From assembly GCF_022818495.1 (NCBI RefSeq), contig NZ_CP089291.1, positions 4,295,501 through 4,359,500 of the forward strand: a stretch of DNA of 64,000 nt, given 5' to 3'. A model generated the notes under the pieces. It saw nothing but the letters and a program-made list of their open reading frames with translations, did no database searches and was not told the DNA's origin. This stretch comes from Fodinisporobacter ferrooxydans (GTDB lineage Bacteria > Bacillota > Bacilli > Tumebacillales > MYW30-H2). How positions within the stretch are numbered: the first letter of the stretch is position 1; each line of letters starts with the position of its first letter. Made by a program: the position numbers and the translations under genes. Below are positions 54,318-62,915 of this stretch, one piece after another.

Positions 54318-54440
54318 ATATGGGTTTGAAGAAGTCATCGTTCCTGACTGAGAAATGCTATTACCCCATGCATCATACTGATACTGTGCTACCACATTAC
54401 CATTTCCATCAGTCACAGTACCACCCGTTGAACGGGTGGT
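54318..54440 (-). pseudogene. RHS-repeat protein fragment
   Basis: Minus-strand translation gives TVTDGNGNVVAQYQYDAWGN then SISQSGTMTSSNPY. This is the YD/RHS repeat just before the RHS core domain. It is cut after NPY by the junction with the transposase fragment and on the other side by a long palindrome. No RHS toxin or complete RHS gene lies in the window. Confidence 0.75.
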
Positions 54441-54449
54441 ACTGTGACT
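54411..54449. repeat. Perfect 19-bp inverted repeat around one central base
   Basis: Arms 54411-54429 (AGTCACAGTACCACCCGTT) and 54431-54449 are exact reverse complements around one G at 54430. The CCCGTTGAACGGG centre resembles the subterminal hairpins of IS200/IS605-type elements. It also marks the junction between RHS and resolvase fragments. Confidence 0.8.
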
Positions 54450-54535
54450 CTTCCACTGTATTTGCCTTCCTTTTTAGCTAAATCAATTCCTTCACGTTGT
54501 CGCATTCGCTTGAACTGGAGTGAAAGCGAGACTTT
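54449..54535 (-). pseudogene. Serine resolvase/invertase fragment
   Basis: Minus-strand frame reads FKRMRQREGIDLAKKEGKY then SGR. This is the end of the catalytic domain and the start of the linker of Tn3-type serine resolvases (typical ERQREGIAIAKKEGKYKGR). Only about 29 codons remain, followed by the palindrome; the DNA-binding domain is gone. Confidence 0.7.
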
Positions 54536-54561
54536 CCCCGTTTTTTTCTACCGATACGAGG

Positions 54562-54786
54562 TCATTTGACACTTTCATGATGGCATTCCACTTTCAACTC
54601 TCCATTATGGAAATACATCTCATATTTGCCATCAAACTCAAGTTGATTTTGTTGACATAATTCAATAGTTTTAACATATCTGCAATTTTCAAGGCTGCCG
54701 TTTTTATTGATTCGGGTGTTGTTCCATCTTAGATTACGAATCGGATTGGGACAAGGACTTCGGATCAATCGGATGCATGGAATCAT
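54562..54786 (-). other. Unassigned open frame in the fossil region
   Basis: A frame of up to 74 codons whose last 45 residues (about YVKTIELCQQNQLEF, DGKYEMYFHNGELKVECHHE) faintly recall YwqK/MORN-type repeats, sometimes found near toxin systems. It has no ribosome binding site and its N-terminal part looks random. It could be another relic. The region 54536-54848 holds nothing else that I can identify. Confidence 0.25.
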
Positions 54787-54848
54787 TTTCGTGCATGAAT
54801 GTATATCTCAGCAACAAAGAAACATCATTCAGGACGAGGGGACTAGAA

Positions 54849-56168
54849 ATGAAATCATTCAAATTATTAACCATTATGGCCGCGAGTCTCGTTGCTTCGA
54901 CTATGACAAGCGTAGCATTTGCAAGTGCTGCTACATTTTCGGATACTGGCAATTCTTATGCTTTAAGCGAAATTCAAACTCTATCGAATGCTGGAATTCT
55001 ATCCGGGTATAAGGATGGAACATTTCGGCCCAACCATCCAATGACCCGCGAAGAGTTTGCTGTCGTACTGGCAAAATCATTAAAACTTACTCCGGATGCA
55101 TCGGCGTCTTCGCAATTTACGGATGTTGACGGATGGGCAAGGCCATATGTTGGGGCTTTGGTCAATGATAAGCTTACCAGCGGAATCAGCGCCACACAAT
55201 TTGGTGCACAGCATTTGATTTCGCGGGAGCAATTGGCGGTTTTCTTTATCAGGGCTCTCGGTGAAGAAAATTTTGCGAGACAGATGAGCCTTTCGCCAAC
55301 GTTTTCGGATGCCAAAACAATAGACGAGTATGCTGTGCCATACGTTGCGATCGCCCAAAAAATAGGTCTGCTGAAAGGTTCCGCAAATTCCGACGGATCA
55401 TTTCAGTTGAATCCGGCACAATCTGCAGACAGGCAAGCGGTTGCCCGACTTGCTTATGAGGTTTATGCGAATGCTGGCTCCTATCAATCACGAGTCGATA
55501 CGATGGCAAAAACATTGGACATTTTAAACAAATCAAATGCAGCAATGGAAGCCGAACATTCGTTTCAAATGAATGTTGCATTACATGCAACAGGCAATGG
55601 TTCCCCAGGCCAAATTCACACACAATTGGCGTTGGAAATCGATTATACGAAACAACCGGCCATCATTCATGCAAAAGGCAATGTTTCGATCTCTGCGGAC
55701 GGGAATTCAGGTGCAAATGCACAGGGTACGATACCGCTTGAAGTGTATGAGGTGAATGGAACGGTTCATATCTTAAATCCTTTTACAAATACGTGGGACA
55801 AACAGTCGGCAGATGGAAGCTTGATCCCGTTGCCAAACTTTACGCAACATCAATCGGAAATCAATATGCTTGCAGCGGACCTTCGTGCGACGAAAACCGG
55901 AGATTCCTATGTCCTGACGGGTACTCTTGACGATCATGAGATGAACGCTTTAATGGGCGGGAATGATGCAATCCCACAAAATGTTCCGGGTTTGCATGCA
56001 ACTCCAAGTACTACAAACGTTACGATCGTCATTGATAAACATACAAATCTGTTAAACAGCATGACATTGGAGTTGCCGCCGGAGGCGAACGGGAGTTTTG
56101 CCATTACATGGTCCAACTACAACAACGTAGCGCCCATCCAAGTACCGCAGGATGTTTTACATTCGTAA
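54849..56168 (+). CDS. S-layer homology domain surface protein
   Basis: 439 residues, exported. Signal peptide about 1-27 (LLTIMAASLVASTMTSVAFASA). Three SLH domains follow, about 28-200: FSDTGNSYALSEIQTLSNAG then GYKDGTFRPNHPMTREEFAV; the second FTDVDGWARPYVGALVND; the third FSDAKTIDEYAVPYVAIAQ. They bind pyruvylated wall polymer. The remaining 240 residues resemble the DUF6612-type lipoprotein-like beta domain (EIDYTKQPAIIHAKGNVSI, VNGTVHILNPFTNTWDK). Its ligand or function is unknown. The ATG at 54849 follows GAGGGG; the frame extends to 54777 without a start signal. Confidence 0.86.
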   Translation: MKSFKLLTIMAASLVASTMTSVAFASAATFSDTGNSYALSEIQTLSNAGILSGYKDGTFRPNHPMTREEFAVVLAKSLKLTPDASASSQFTDVDGWARPYVGALVNDKLTSGISATQFGAQHLISREQLAVFFIRALGEENFARQMSLSPTFSDAKTIDEYAVPYVAIAQKIGLLKGSANSDGSFQLNPAQSADRQAVARLAYEVYANAGSYQSRVDTMAKTLDILNKSNAAMEAEHSFQMNVALHATGNGSPGQIHTQLALEIDYTKQPAIIHAKGNVSISADGNSGANAQGTIPLEVYEVNGTVHILNPFTNTWDKQSADGSLIPLPNFTQHQSEINMLAADLRATKTGDSYVLTGTLDDHEMNALMGGNDAIPQNVPGLHATPSTTNVTIVIDKHTNLLNSMTLELPPEANGSFAITWSNYNNVAPIQVPQDVLHS

Positions 56169-56206
56169 TCAGGGCGCACACACCGTGTGATCAATGATCT
56201 CTGACG

Positions 56207-56245
56207 AAAAAACCTCCAAAACCACAATGAAAGTGGGGTTGGAGG
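56207..56245. terminator. Bidirectional terminator between the SLH gene and glcB
   Basis: Stem CCTCCAA..CCAC (from 56213) with GTGG..TTGGAGG (to 56245). On the minus strand six T follow (56212-56207); on plus TTCATTTCC follows. Confidence 0.8.
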
Positions 56246-56254
56246 TTCATTTCC

Positions 56255-58438
56255 TTATGCTTTCTGTAATGCAGCCTTGGCCTTAAATTCGATGCGCCGG
56301 CGGTGCAAGATGGGCTCGGTGTAACCATTTGGCTGTTCATAACCTTGAAAAACCAGATCGCAGGCAGCCTGAAATGCCACAGAGTTATCGAAGTCTGCAG
56401 CCATGGGACGGTAGGCGGCATCTCCGGCGTTTTGCTCATCCACGACTTTAGCCATGCGCTGCATGGTCTCTGTGATCTGTTCCTTCGTACAAACCCCATG
56501 GTGCAGCCAGTTTGCCATGTGCTGGCTGGAAATACGCAACGTGGCACGGTCTTCCATCAGGCCTATATTGTTAATATCCGGCACTTTGGAGCAACCGATC
56601 CCCTGCTCGACCCAACGAACCACATAACCGAGTATCCCTTGTGCATTGTTATCGAGTTCCTGTTGAATTTCTTCCGGGCTCCATTGTGGTGTTTGCGCCA
56701 CGGGAATGTCCAAAATATCATCGCGGAAATCCCGAATGGTTTCTTTTAATTTGTTTTGCACTTCCTTTACATCCACTTGGTGATAGTGGATCGCGTGCAA
56801 TGTAGCCGCAGTCGGCGAAGGCACCCATGCGGTATTGCCGCCTGCTTTCAGATGGCCGATTTTTTGCTGCAACATTTCCTTCATCAGGTCCGGCATGGCC
56901 CACATTCCCTTGCCGATCTGAGCGCGATTTTGGAAGCCACAGGACAGCCCTATGTTCACGTTCGACTGCTCATAACTTTGCAGCCATTTTGATGATTTCA
57001 TGTCATTCTTTCGAATCATTGGTCCCGCTTCCATCGAAGTATGCATTTCGTCACCGGTCCGATCCAGGAATCCGGTATTAATAAACACGACTCGATCCTT
57101 CACTTGACGTATGCAAGCTTTCAAGTTCAAAGAAGTACGGCGTTCCTCGTCCATGACGCCGATTTTAAGCGTATTGCGATCCAGACCCAGCATGTCTTCC
57201 ACACGATCAAACAGTTCATTGGCAAACGCCACTTCCTCGGAGCCGTGCATTTTCGGCTTTACAATATAGATCGAGCCTTTCGTGGAATTTTGATATTTCC
57301 CATTTTTCAAGACGTCATGCATACCGATCAGGCCAGTGACAGCCGTATCCAAAATCCCTTCAGGAATCTCCTCGCCGTCCTGATCGAGTATCGCATTCGT
57401 CGTCATCAAATGGCCAACGTTGCGGACAAACAAGAGGGACCGCCCAGGCAGGCTGAATTCCTCGCCGGTAACGGAGGTGTACGTCCGATCAGGGTTCAGT
57501 GTTCGTGTCATGGATTTGTTGCCCTTCGTGAAGGTAGCAGACAAATCCCCTTTCATGAGTCCTAACAAGTTGCTGTACACCAGCACCTTGTCCCAAGCAT
57601 CGACAGCAGCAACCGAGTCTTCGCAGTCCATGATGGTCGTCAGCGCCGCTTCCATGAGGATATCTTTAACGCCCGCCGGATCCGTTTTGCCGATCGGATG
57701 GCTGCGATCGACTTGAATTTCCAAATGCAAGCCGTTATTTTTCAACAATATGGCGGAAGGGTTTTCAAGCTGTCCCTGATACCCAGCAAGCTGTGAAACA
57801 TCCTTGAGTCCGGTAGTTGCTCCGTTTTGCAGCAAAACGGACAATTGGCCATTGTCGATGGAATACTGCACGACGTCTTTATGGGAATATTCCCTTAATG
57901 GTGCCGCTTGATCCAGAAATTCCTTGGCATATGCAATGACTTTCCCGCCTCGAATCGGATTGTAAGCGCCTGTGCGTTCCGCTCCACCCTCTTCATCGAT
58001 TGCATCTGTTCCGTACAATGCATCGTAAAGGCTTCCCCAACGGGCGTTCGCAGCATTGATGGCATAACGGGCATTATTGACCGGAACGACCAATTGCGGT
58101 CCGGCTTGCAATGCAATTGCATCATCTACTCCTTGTGTGGCAATCTGAAAATCTTCTGCTTCCGGTTCCAGATAGCCAATCGCTTGCAAAAATGATTTAT
58201 ATGTTTCGAAATCAAAACGATCTTTGTTTTCCTTATGCCATTCATTGATTCGCCTTTGCATTTCATCCCGCTTGGCTAATAACGCCTTGTTTTTGGGCGC
58301 CAAGTCATGAATCAAGGCATCCAAACCGGACCAGAACTGCTCACCGGTCAATCCGCTGCCGGGCAGGACTTCTGAATGAATAAACTGATAAAGAACTGGC
58401 GCAACTTGAATATTCCCTACTTTTACGTAATCTTTCAT
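56255..58438 (-). CDS. glcB: Malate synthase G
   Basis: Condenses glyoxylate with acetyl-CoA to malate. At 727 residues it is the large monomeric G isoform, the one paired with glycolate use in E. coli (glc operon). Signatures: [43 protein letters not shown] (split), [37 protein letters not shown], and [23 protein letters not shown] precedes the ATG with eight bases spacing. It is monocistronic, between a terminator and a promoter that carries the AGAAC-N3-GTTC operator. With glcDEF it completes glycolate to malate. Confidence 0.96.
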   Translation of the reverse strand: MKDYVKVGNIQVAPVLYQFIHSEVLPGSGLTGEQFWSGLDALIHDLAPKNKALLAKRDEMQRRINEWHKENKDRFDFETYKSFLQAIGYLEPEAEDFQIATQGVDDAIALQAGPQLVVPVNNARYAINAANARWGSLYDALYGTDAIDEEGGAERTGAYNPIRGGKVIAYAKEFLDQAAPLREYSHKDVVQYSIDNGQLSVLLQNGATTGLKDVSQLAGYQGQLENPSAILLKNNGLHLEIQVDRSHPIGKTDPAGVKDILMEAALTTIMDCEDSVAAVDAWDKVLVYSNLLGLMKGDLSATFTKGNKSMTRTLNPDRTYTSVTGEEFSLPGRSLLFVRNVGHLMTTNAILDQDGEEIPEGILDTAVTGLIGMHDVLKNGKYQNSTKGSIYIVKPKMHGSEEVAFANELFDRVEDMLGLDRNTLKIGVMDEERRTSLNLKACIRQVKDRVVFINTGFLDRTGDEMHTSMEAGPMIRKNDMKSSKWLQSYEQSNVNIGLSCGFQNRAQIGKGMWAMPDLMKEMLQQKIGHLKAGGNTAWVPSPTAATLHAIHYHQVDVKEVQNKLKETIRDFRDDILDIPVAQTPQWSPEEIQQELDNNAQGILGYVVRWVEQGIGCSKVPDINNIGLMEDRATLRISSQHMANWLHHGVCTKEQITETMQRMAKVVDEQNAGDAAYRPMAADFDNSVAFQAACDLVFQGYEQPNGYTEPILHRRRIEFKAKAALQKA

Positions 58439-58533
58439 TGTAAATCTCCTTTCATTAACTATCGAATTATAATAATCATGAACAAACAGATCCTGATAGG
58501 AATGACAAAGACTCCATAGGATTCTTTTTATTT

Positions 58534-58567
58534 ATTATACAATAGAACCGCGTTCCTTAATATAGAA
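58534..58567 (-). promoter_or_regulatory. glcB: Promoter and IclR-like operator of glcB
   Basis: Minus-strand TATAAT at 58539-58534. The plus-strand palindrome AGAAC-CGC-GTTCC (58544-58556) lies between it and a weak -35. A further AGAA half-site at 58564-58567 keeps the spacing seen in the other two sites when read on the minus strand. Binding would block RNA polymerase. Confidence 0.55.
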
Positions 58568-58626
58568 TTTAAGTTAAAAAGCGCATAAGCCTTTATCCCA
58601 TCGCAAACCGAAACGTATCGATCGCT

Positions 58627-58660
58627 ATAAAAAAGACTATCCCATTTTGAGATAGTCTTG
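58627..58660 (-). terminator. Terminator of amt
   Basis: A 9-bp stem (AAGACTATC at 58633-58641, GATAGTCTT at 58651-58659), then TTTTATAG on the minus strand. Confidence 0.85.
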
Positions 58661-58681
58661 AAGGATGCACGCGTTTATCTA

Positions 58682-60001
58682 TTACGCCTGAAGTCTTTTT
58701 GCAAAACTGTAATCGGATGGCAACTGCTCGGGATAACCGGACGTTCCATGCTCCGCAATATCCAATCCGATCAATTCTTCTTCTTTTGGTACGCGTAAAC
58801 CAACCGTTATTTTAATGAGATACATGGCAATAAACGATGTAACAAACACAAATCCAAAAGCAATGGCAACTCCGTAAAACTGTACCCACAGCTGATGGAA
58901 CCCGCCGCCGTAAAATAAACCGGCTTTGCCGACGCCTACTTTGTTTACAAGATCAGGCGCTGCAAAAAATCCTGTAGAAAGTGTTCCCCAAATTCCGGCA
59001 ACTCCGTGAACCGAAAACGCTCCAATCGGATCGTCGATTCGAAATACTTTGTCAAACAATTGGACAGAAAACACCATAAAGATTCCGGCCAATCCCCCGA
59101 TAACCAAAGCCGCCCAAGGGTGTACAAAAGCGCAACTTGCCGTAATCGCAACCAATGCTGCCAAAACGCCATTCAACATATACGTGATATCAGGTTTTCC
59201 GAGTACAATCCAAGCGGTTACCAAAGCTCCAATTGCGCCTGCCGCTGCTGCAAGATTCGTCGTATATGCAACGTATGCGAAGAAACTTTTATCAAGACCA
59301 AGCGTAGAACCAGGATTAAAGCCAAACCACCCCAACCATAAAATAATCACGCCAAGAACGGAATATACTTGATTGTGGCCATAGATCGTATTGGAAGAAC
59401 CATCTTTGTTGTACTTTCCAAGTCTTGGCCCAAGCAAAATAGCGCCTACCAATGCGGCAGTCCCGCCTACCAAATGTACTACTGTAGAGCCTGCAAAGTC
59501 CTGCATTCCTACTGAACCTAACCAGCCTCCACCCCATACCCAATGTCCAACAACCGGATAAATGAATGCCGAAAACACAATTCCAAACAAGAAATAGACA
59601 GCCAATTTTGCACGTTCCGCAAGGCCTCCCCACATGATCGCGAGAGAAACTCCGGCAAATACCACTTCAAATAAAAACTTGGCGCCAATTGGAACATCCG
59701 AAAAACTCAACGAAGAAAATACTTGATCGATTTTAGAAGCTTCCACATGCATGAACCATCCGGAAGTACCCATAAAATTATTTCCGGTGCCAAATGCGAT
59801 TCCGAAACCGCAAATCCAGAAAACAACGGTTACAATTGCAAAGCTAAGGATTTGCTTTCCGGCAATATGCCCGGCGTTCTTCATCCTCGTGGATCCTGCT
59901 TCCAATAAAGCAAATCCCGCTTGCATGAAGAAAACCAATACAGCGGCAACAATCACCCAAATTGTATCCACACCTTGCACTAATTCCTTCATTGATGGCA
60001 T
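58682..60001 (-). CDS. amt: Ammonium transporter Amt
   Basis: A 439-residue channel for ammonium/ammonia with eleven helices. Seen: the Phe gate region and AGFALLEAGSTRMKNAGHI, DFAGSTVVHLVGGTAALVGA (with the twin-His pore first His), GWFGFNPGS, and DPIGAFSVHGVAGIWGTLSTG (second His). The short C-terminal tail contains the usual regulatory segment. AAGGAG lies ten bases upstream of the ATG. glnK, usually next to amt, is absent; a terminator follows directly. A GlnR/TnrA box 151 bases upstream implies control by nitrogen status. Confidence 0.96.
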   Translation of the reverse strand: MPSMKELVQGVDTIWVIVAAVLVFFMQAGFALLEAGSTRMKNAGHIAGKQILSFAIVTVVFWICGFGIAFGTGNNFMGTSGWFMHVEASKIDQVFSSLSFSDVPIGAKFLFEVVFAGVSLAIMWGGLAERAKLAVYFLFGIVFSAFIYPVVGHWVWGGGWLGSVGMQDFAGSTVVHLVGGTAALVGAILLGPRLGKYNKDGSSNTIYGHNQVYSVLGVIILWLGWFGFNPGSTLGLDKSFFAYVAYTTNLAAAAGAIGALVTAWIVLGKPDITYMLNGVLAALVAITASCAFVHPWAALVIGGLAGIFMVFSVQLFDKVFRIDDPIGAFSVHGVAGIWGTLSTGFFAAPDLVNKVGVGKAGLFYGGGFHQLWVQFYGVAIAFGFVFVTSFIAMYLIKITVGLRVPKEEELIGLDIAEHGTSGYPEQLPSDYSFAKRLQA

Positions 60002-60151
60002 CGTAACAACTCCTTGGTAAAATACCTAACATATATTTTGCATACTATAATGGCTTGATACGCAATTTCTAACACAGGATACTAATTTTATAAATATGGT
60101 TACGAAAAATCTTTCGTTTTCTAAATTGAATCTAAATAGAACTTTATCACA

Positions 60152-60168
60152 TGTTATAAAACATGACA
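60152..60168. promoter_or_regulatory. amt: GlnR/TnrA binding site upstream of amt
   Basis: TGTTA-N7-TGACA on the plus strand, equal to TGTCA-N7-TAACA on minus, matches TGTNA-N7-TNACA on either strand. It lies 151 bases upstream of amt. In Bacillus TnrA activates the amt (nrgA) promoter from such a site; the core promoter here is not obvious, in keeping with activation. Confidence 0.7.
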
Positions 60169-60203
60169 AATGAAGTATTTTCCATCGTGTTATCATATGG
60201 TTG

Positions 60204-60983
60204 TCACCTTTTTTCACAAAGAACCATCCATTCATCAACCTCTAGAGATTGTATCTGATTGTTTTCGGCAATTACCGAATAATAGCGCCGGAGATCCTCG
60301 CCTGCACTCAAAATATACTGGCTGACCCGTTGAATTTGTTCCTGATTCGCTGTGGTTCGTTCTACCCATGTCGGATAATCATACGTCTTTTTCCGCTTAA
60401 GAGAACGAATTTCCACCAAACCTTTTGCGGCAAACAAGCCCTGCCATTCCCTCATGGACAGACACCGAACATGGCTTTTATCCCTTAATTTTTCAAATGT
60501 ATTCATAAAATCAGCAAATCGTTTGTCATCTGGAACGACGTTATCGATGAGCAAGAATTTCCCGTGGGGTTGTAATACTCTTTGAACTTCTTCAATAAAT
60601 CGATCCGGATTTGGAAAATGGTGTGGTGCAATCCGGCAAGTGACTATATCGAACGTGTTTGGCAAAAAAGGAAGTGATTCCGCATCTGCAATCACATACC
60701 AAATATTCTTGCCGTGTTGTTTCAAGTGTCTCGCTGTATTTTCCAGCATTTGTTCGGTAAGATCTGTCGCGAATACATGGGACACATGCGAAGCCAATGT
60801 TTTAGCAACATGTCCGCCGCCAGTTGCTATATCCAAAACGACAGAATCGGATGTTGGCCGTAACCAGTCAATCAGTAAAGAAAGATCATTTCCTTGGGAA
60901 TGGGATTCACTTGCGACATATTTCTGGGCATTTTTTGCAAATTGCTGTTTCACTTTCTCCTTCATTTTCTCATGTTCTTGCAT
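60204..60983 (-). CDS. Class I SAM-dependent methyltransferase (YcgJ-like)
   Basis: 259 residues with the Rossmann methyltransferase fold: SAM motif I VLDIATGGGHVAKTLA, the acidic VFATDLTEQM, motif post-I IADAESLPFLPNTFDIVTC and the type 11 block RIAPHHFPNPDRFIEEVQRVLQPHG (split). It resembles B. subtilis YcgJ and the UbiE/COQ5 superfamily; the substrate is unknown. It is not menG, which lacks these extensions, though a quinone substrate cannot be ruled out. GGAGGAG precedes the ATG at 60983. Repeat copy 5 upstream presents a TTGACT-N17-TAAAAG promoter-like pair toward it. Confidence 0.85.
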   Translation of the reverse strand: MQEHEKMKEKVKQQFAKNAQKYVASESHSQGNDLSLLIDWLRPTSDSVVLDIATGGGHVAKTLASHVSHVFATDLTEQMLENTARHLKQHGKNIWYVIADAESLPFLPNTFDIVTCRIAPHHFPNPDRFIEEVQRVLQPHGKFLLIDNVVPDDKRFADFMNTFEKLRDKSHVRCLSMREWQGLFAAKGLVEIRSLKRKKTYDYPTWVERTTANQEQIQRVSQYILSAGEDLRRYYSVIAENNQIQSLEVDEWMVLCEKR

Positions 60984-61039
60984 CTGGTTCTCCTCCTCGA
61001 AACTTGAATTCCCGTCACTATTCCTTGCGGTTGGATTCT

Positions 61040-61068
61040 CTTTTAGAGGATGTTCAAAAAGTAGTCAA
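61040..61068 (-). promoter_or_regulatory. Promoter-like pair at the edge of repeat copy 5
   Basis: Minus strand: TTGACT (61068-61063) inside the repeat, 17 bases, TAAAAG (61045-61040) outside it. The layout equals that of the ppa promoter at copy 2. It points to the methyltransferase gene 57 bases downstream. Confidence 0.45.
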
Positions 61069-61195
61069 AACTCCACGGCGGTTTGCTTTGCCGAATCCCA
61101 AAAAGGCTTACTCATGTACCAAACACGTACACTCCGTCGCCTTTTCGTGCTTCGGCTTCGCACTCCTTGTGTCTTACTTAACCACTTTTTGAACA
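61051..61195 (+). repeat. Dispersed MITE-like repeat, copy 5 (complete)
   Basis: 145 bp bounded by TGTTCAAAAAGT and ACTTTTTGAACA, a perfect 12-bp terminal inverted repeat that extends with mismatches to about 17 bp. The interior reads GTTTGCTTTGCCGAATCCC, then GTACACTCCGTCGCCTTTTCG and GCTTCGGCTTCGCACTCC. It has no coding capacity or transposase. It fills most of the 367-base gap between the methyltransferase and MFS genes; the remainder (61196-61350) shows nothing recognisable. Confidence 0.85.
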
Positions 61196-61350
61196 CGCAC
61201 TTTTATCCAGTTATCTGTAAAAAAGAAAAACAACAATCATTTTGTCATCATATGCCCGATTCGGTTGAAGTACAATACTGTCGGATTCTGCGAATGCACG
61301 ATGCGTGTATATCCTTTTTTGTCAAAACAGTACAAAACTCTTCGACCGAT

Positions 61351-62799
61351 TCATTTATGACGAACGGCTGCGATCAACAGCGTACATGCTGCAATGCAAG
61401 CGATGGCGATAAACGACCAGCGAAACGCGAGAATCATGTGTTGGATCATAGCGGCATTCTCATCCATGGAACCGGTCATGGAAAGAAACAACTGGTAGCT
61501 TAGGCCTCCGATTGTAATGCCAAGTCCCATGCCAAGTGTACGGGACATATTTAAAATCCCGCCGGCAATCCCCAAGCGATTCGATGCGACGCTCCCCATC
61601 ACACTGCTGTTATTCGGCGGTGTAAACAAGCCGACACCTGCGCCGACAAGAAACAAGCCGGGAACCAGAAATGGCAAAGCCCCCTGCGCATTCATGAAGG
61701 ATAACGACAAACATCCCGTGCAAGCTGCCAACATTCCAATGACTGCCGGTATCCGTGTCCCATAGCGATCGGCGACAATGCCGGCAATCGGTGTAAAAAG
61801 GGTCATCCCAATAGGAATAATGGTTAAATACATACCCGATACCAACGGACTCATCGCCTGTACATTATCCAGGTAAAACGGAGTAAGCAATAAAATGGCA
61901 TACATGACTGCAAACGACAGAACACCGGTAATACTTCCCAACGCAAAAATTCTTTTCTTAAATAAAGAAAGATCCACCATTGGATATTCGCTTTTTCTTT
62001 CAACCCATAAAAAGCTGATCATTCCTAAAGCAAACAAGAAGTAACTTCCAACAACGCGGGGTGAAGACCAACCTTCCTTGAATCCCATGTTTAAAAAATA
62101 TAGTAATGCAACTAAAGACGGTGAAAGTATTACGGCACCTAAATAATCAAACCGTTCTCGCTGTGGCGCTTTTTTATCCTTCGGGAGAAATAGAACGCCT
62201 AAAGTCGTGCCAATGATTCCAATTGGTACATTGACATAAAATATCCAATGCCAACTGGAAAACGACAACAACAATCCTCCAATCGCAGGTCCCAGACTCA
62301 GTCCGATTCCTTGTGCACTCGCCTGAATCCCGATGGCTTTCCCCCGGTCGGACGCCGGAGTTGCCGCTGTCACAATCGAAACGCTGTTTGCCTGCAGCAT
62401 GGCAGCGCCTACTGCTTGGATCACTCGTGAAACCAAAAGAAAAGACAAGGAAAACGAAAGTCCGCATAACAGTGAACCGATGATGAATACGGTGAATCCT
62501 AATGTATACATCCAACGTCTCCCCATAATATCTGCAATTCTCCCAAACGGAACAATCAATCCCGCCAATGTCAGCAAGTACACAAGACTTACCCATTCGA
62601 CGATATGCATTCGGACAGAAAACTGCTTTTTGAGAACAGGCAATGCAATATTGATAATACTTGCATCGAGAGCAGCCATAAATGCACCAACGCAGACAGT
62701 CCCTACAACAAACCAGTGATAATTGTTTCGATCACGCACCGTTTGCAGAGGAAGAAAATCAGATTGCCCTTTTGAGGAATGCTGTCTGAGATGAGACAT
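61351..62799 (-). CDS. MFS drug/H+ antiporter, EmrB/QacA (DHA2) family
   Basis: A 482-residue exporter with 14 predicted helices. Seen: motif A variant GRIADIMGRRWMYTLG, motif D1 GAFMAALDASIINIALP, motif C QGIGLSLGPAIGGLLLS and the second motif-A copy GIVADRYGTRIPA. It probably expels hydrophobic toxic compounds with the proton gradient. GAGGATG precedes the ATG. No regulator gene is adjacent; the substrate is unknown. Confidence 0.92.
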   Translation of the reverse strand: MSHLRQHSSKGQSDFLPLQTVRDRNNYHWFVVGTVCVGAFMAALDASIINIALPVLKKQFSVRMHIVEWVSLVYLLTLAGLIVPFGRIADIMGRRWMYTLGFTVFIIGSLLCGLSFSLSFLLVSRVIQAVGAAMLQANSVSIVTAATPASDRGKAIGIQASAQGIGLSLGPAIGGLLLSFSSWHWIFYVNVPIGIIGTTLGVLFLPKDKKAPQRERFDYLGAVILSPSLVALLYFLNMGFKEGWSSPRVVGSYFLFALGMISFLWVERKSEYPMVDLSLFKKRIFALGSITGVLSFAVMYAILLLTPFYLDNVQAMSPLVSGMYLTIIPIGMTLFTPIAGIVADRYGTRIPAVIGMLAACTGCLSLSFMNAQGALPFLVPGLFLVGAGVGLFTPPNNSSVMGSVASNRLGIAGGILNMSRTLGMGLGITIGGLSYQLFLSMTGSMDENAAMIQHMILAFRWSFIAIACIAACTLLIAAVRHK

Positions 62800-62915
62800 G
62801 TGATCACATCCTCTTATATTCCTATTCTATTCGATACAAACATGCCGGACTCCGCGATTCCGGCGAAACAAAAATACCCCCTGCATGAAAGGAGGATATG
62901 TTTGCCAATGATATG

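Noticed and set aside
60640-61503. A plus-strand open frame of 287 codons across the methyltransferase gene and repeat copy 5
   Set aside because: It is antisense to a clear methyltransferase, contains translated repeat sequence and has no start signal.
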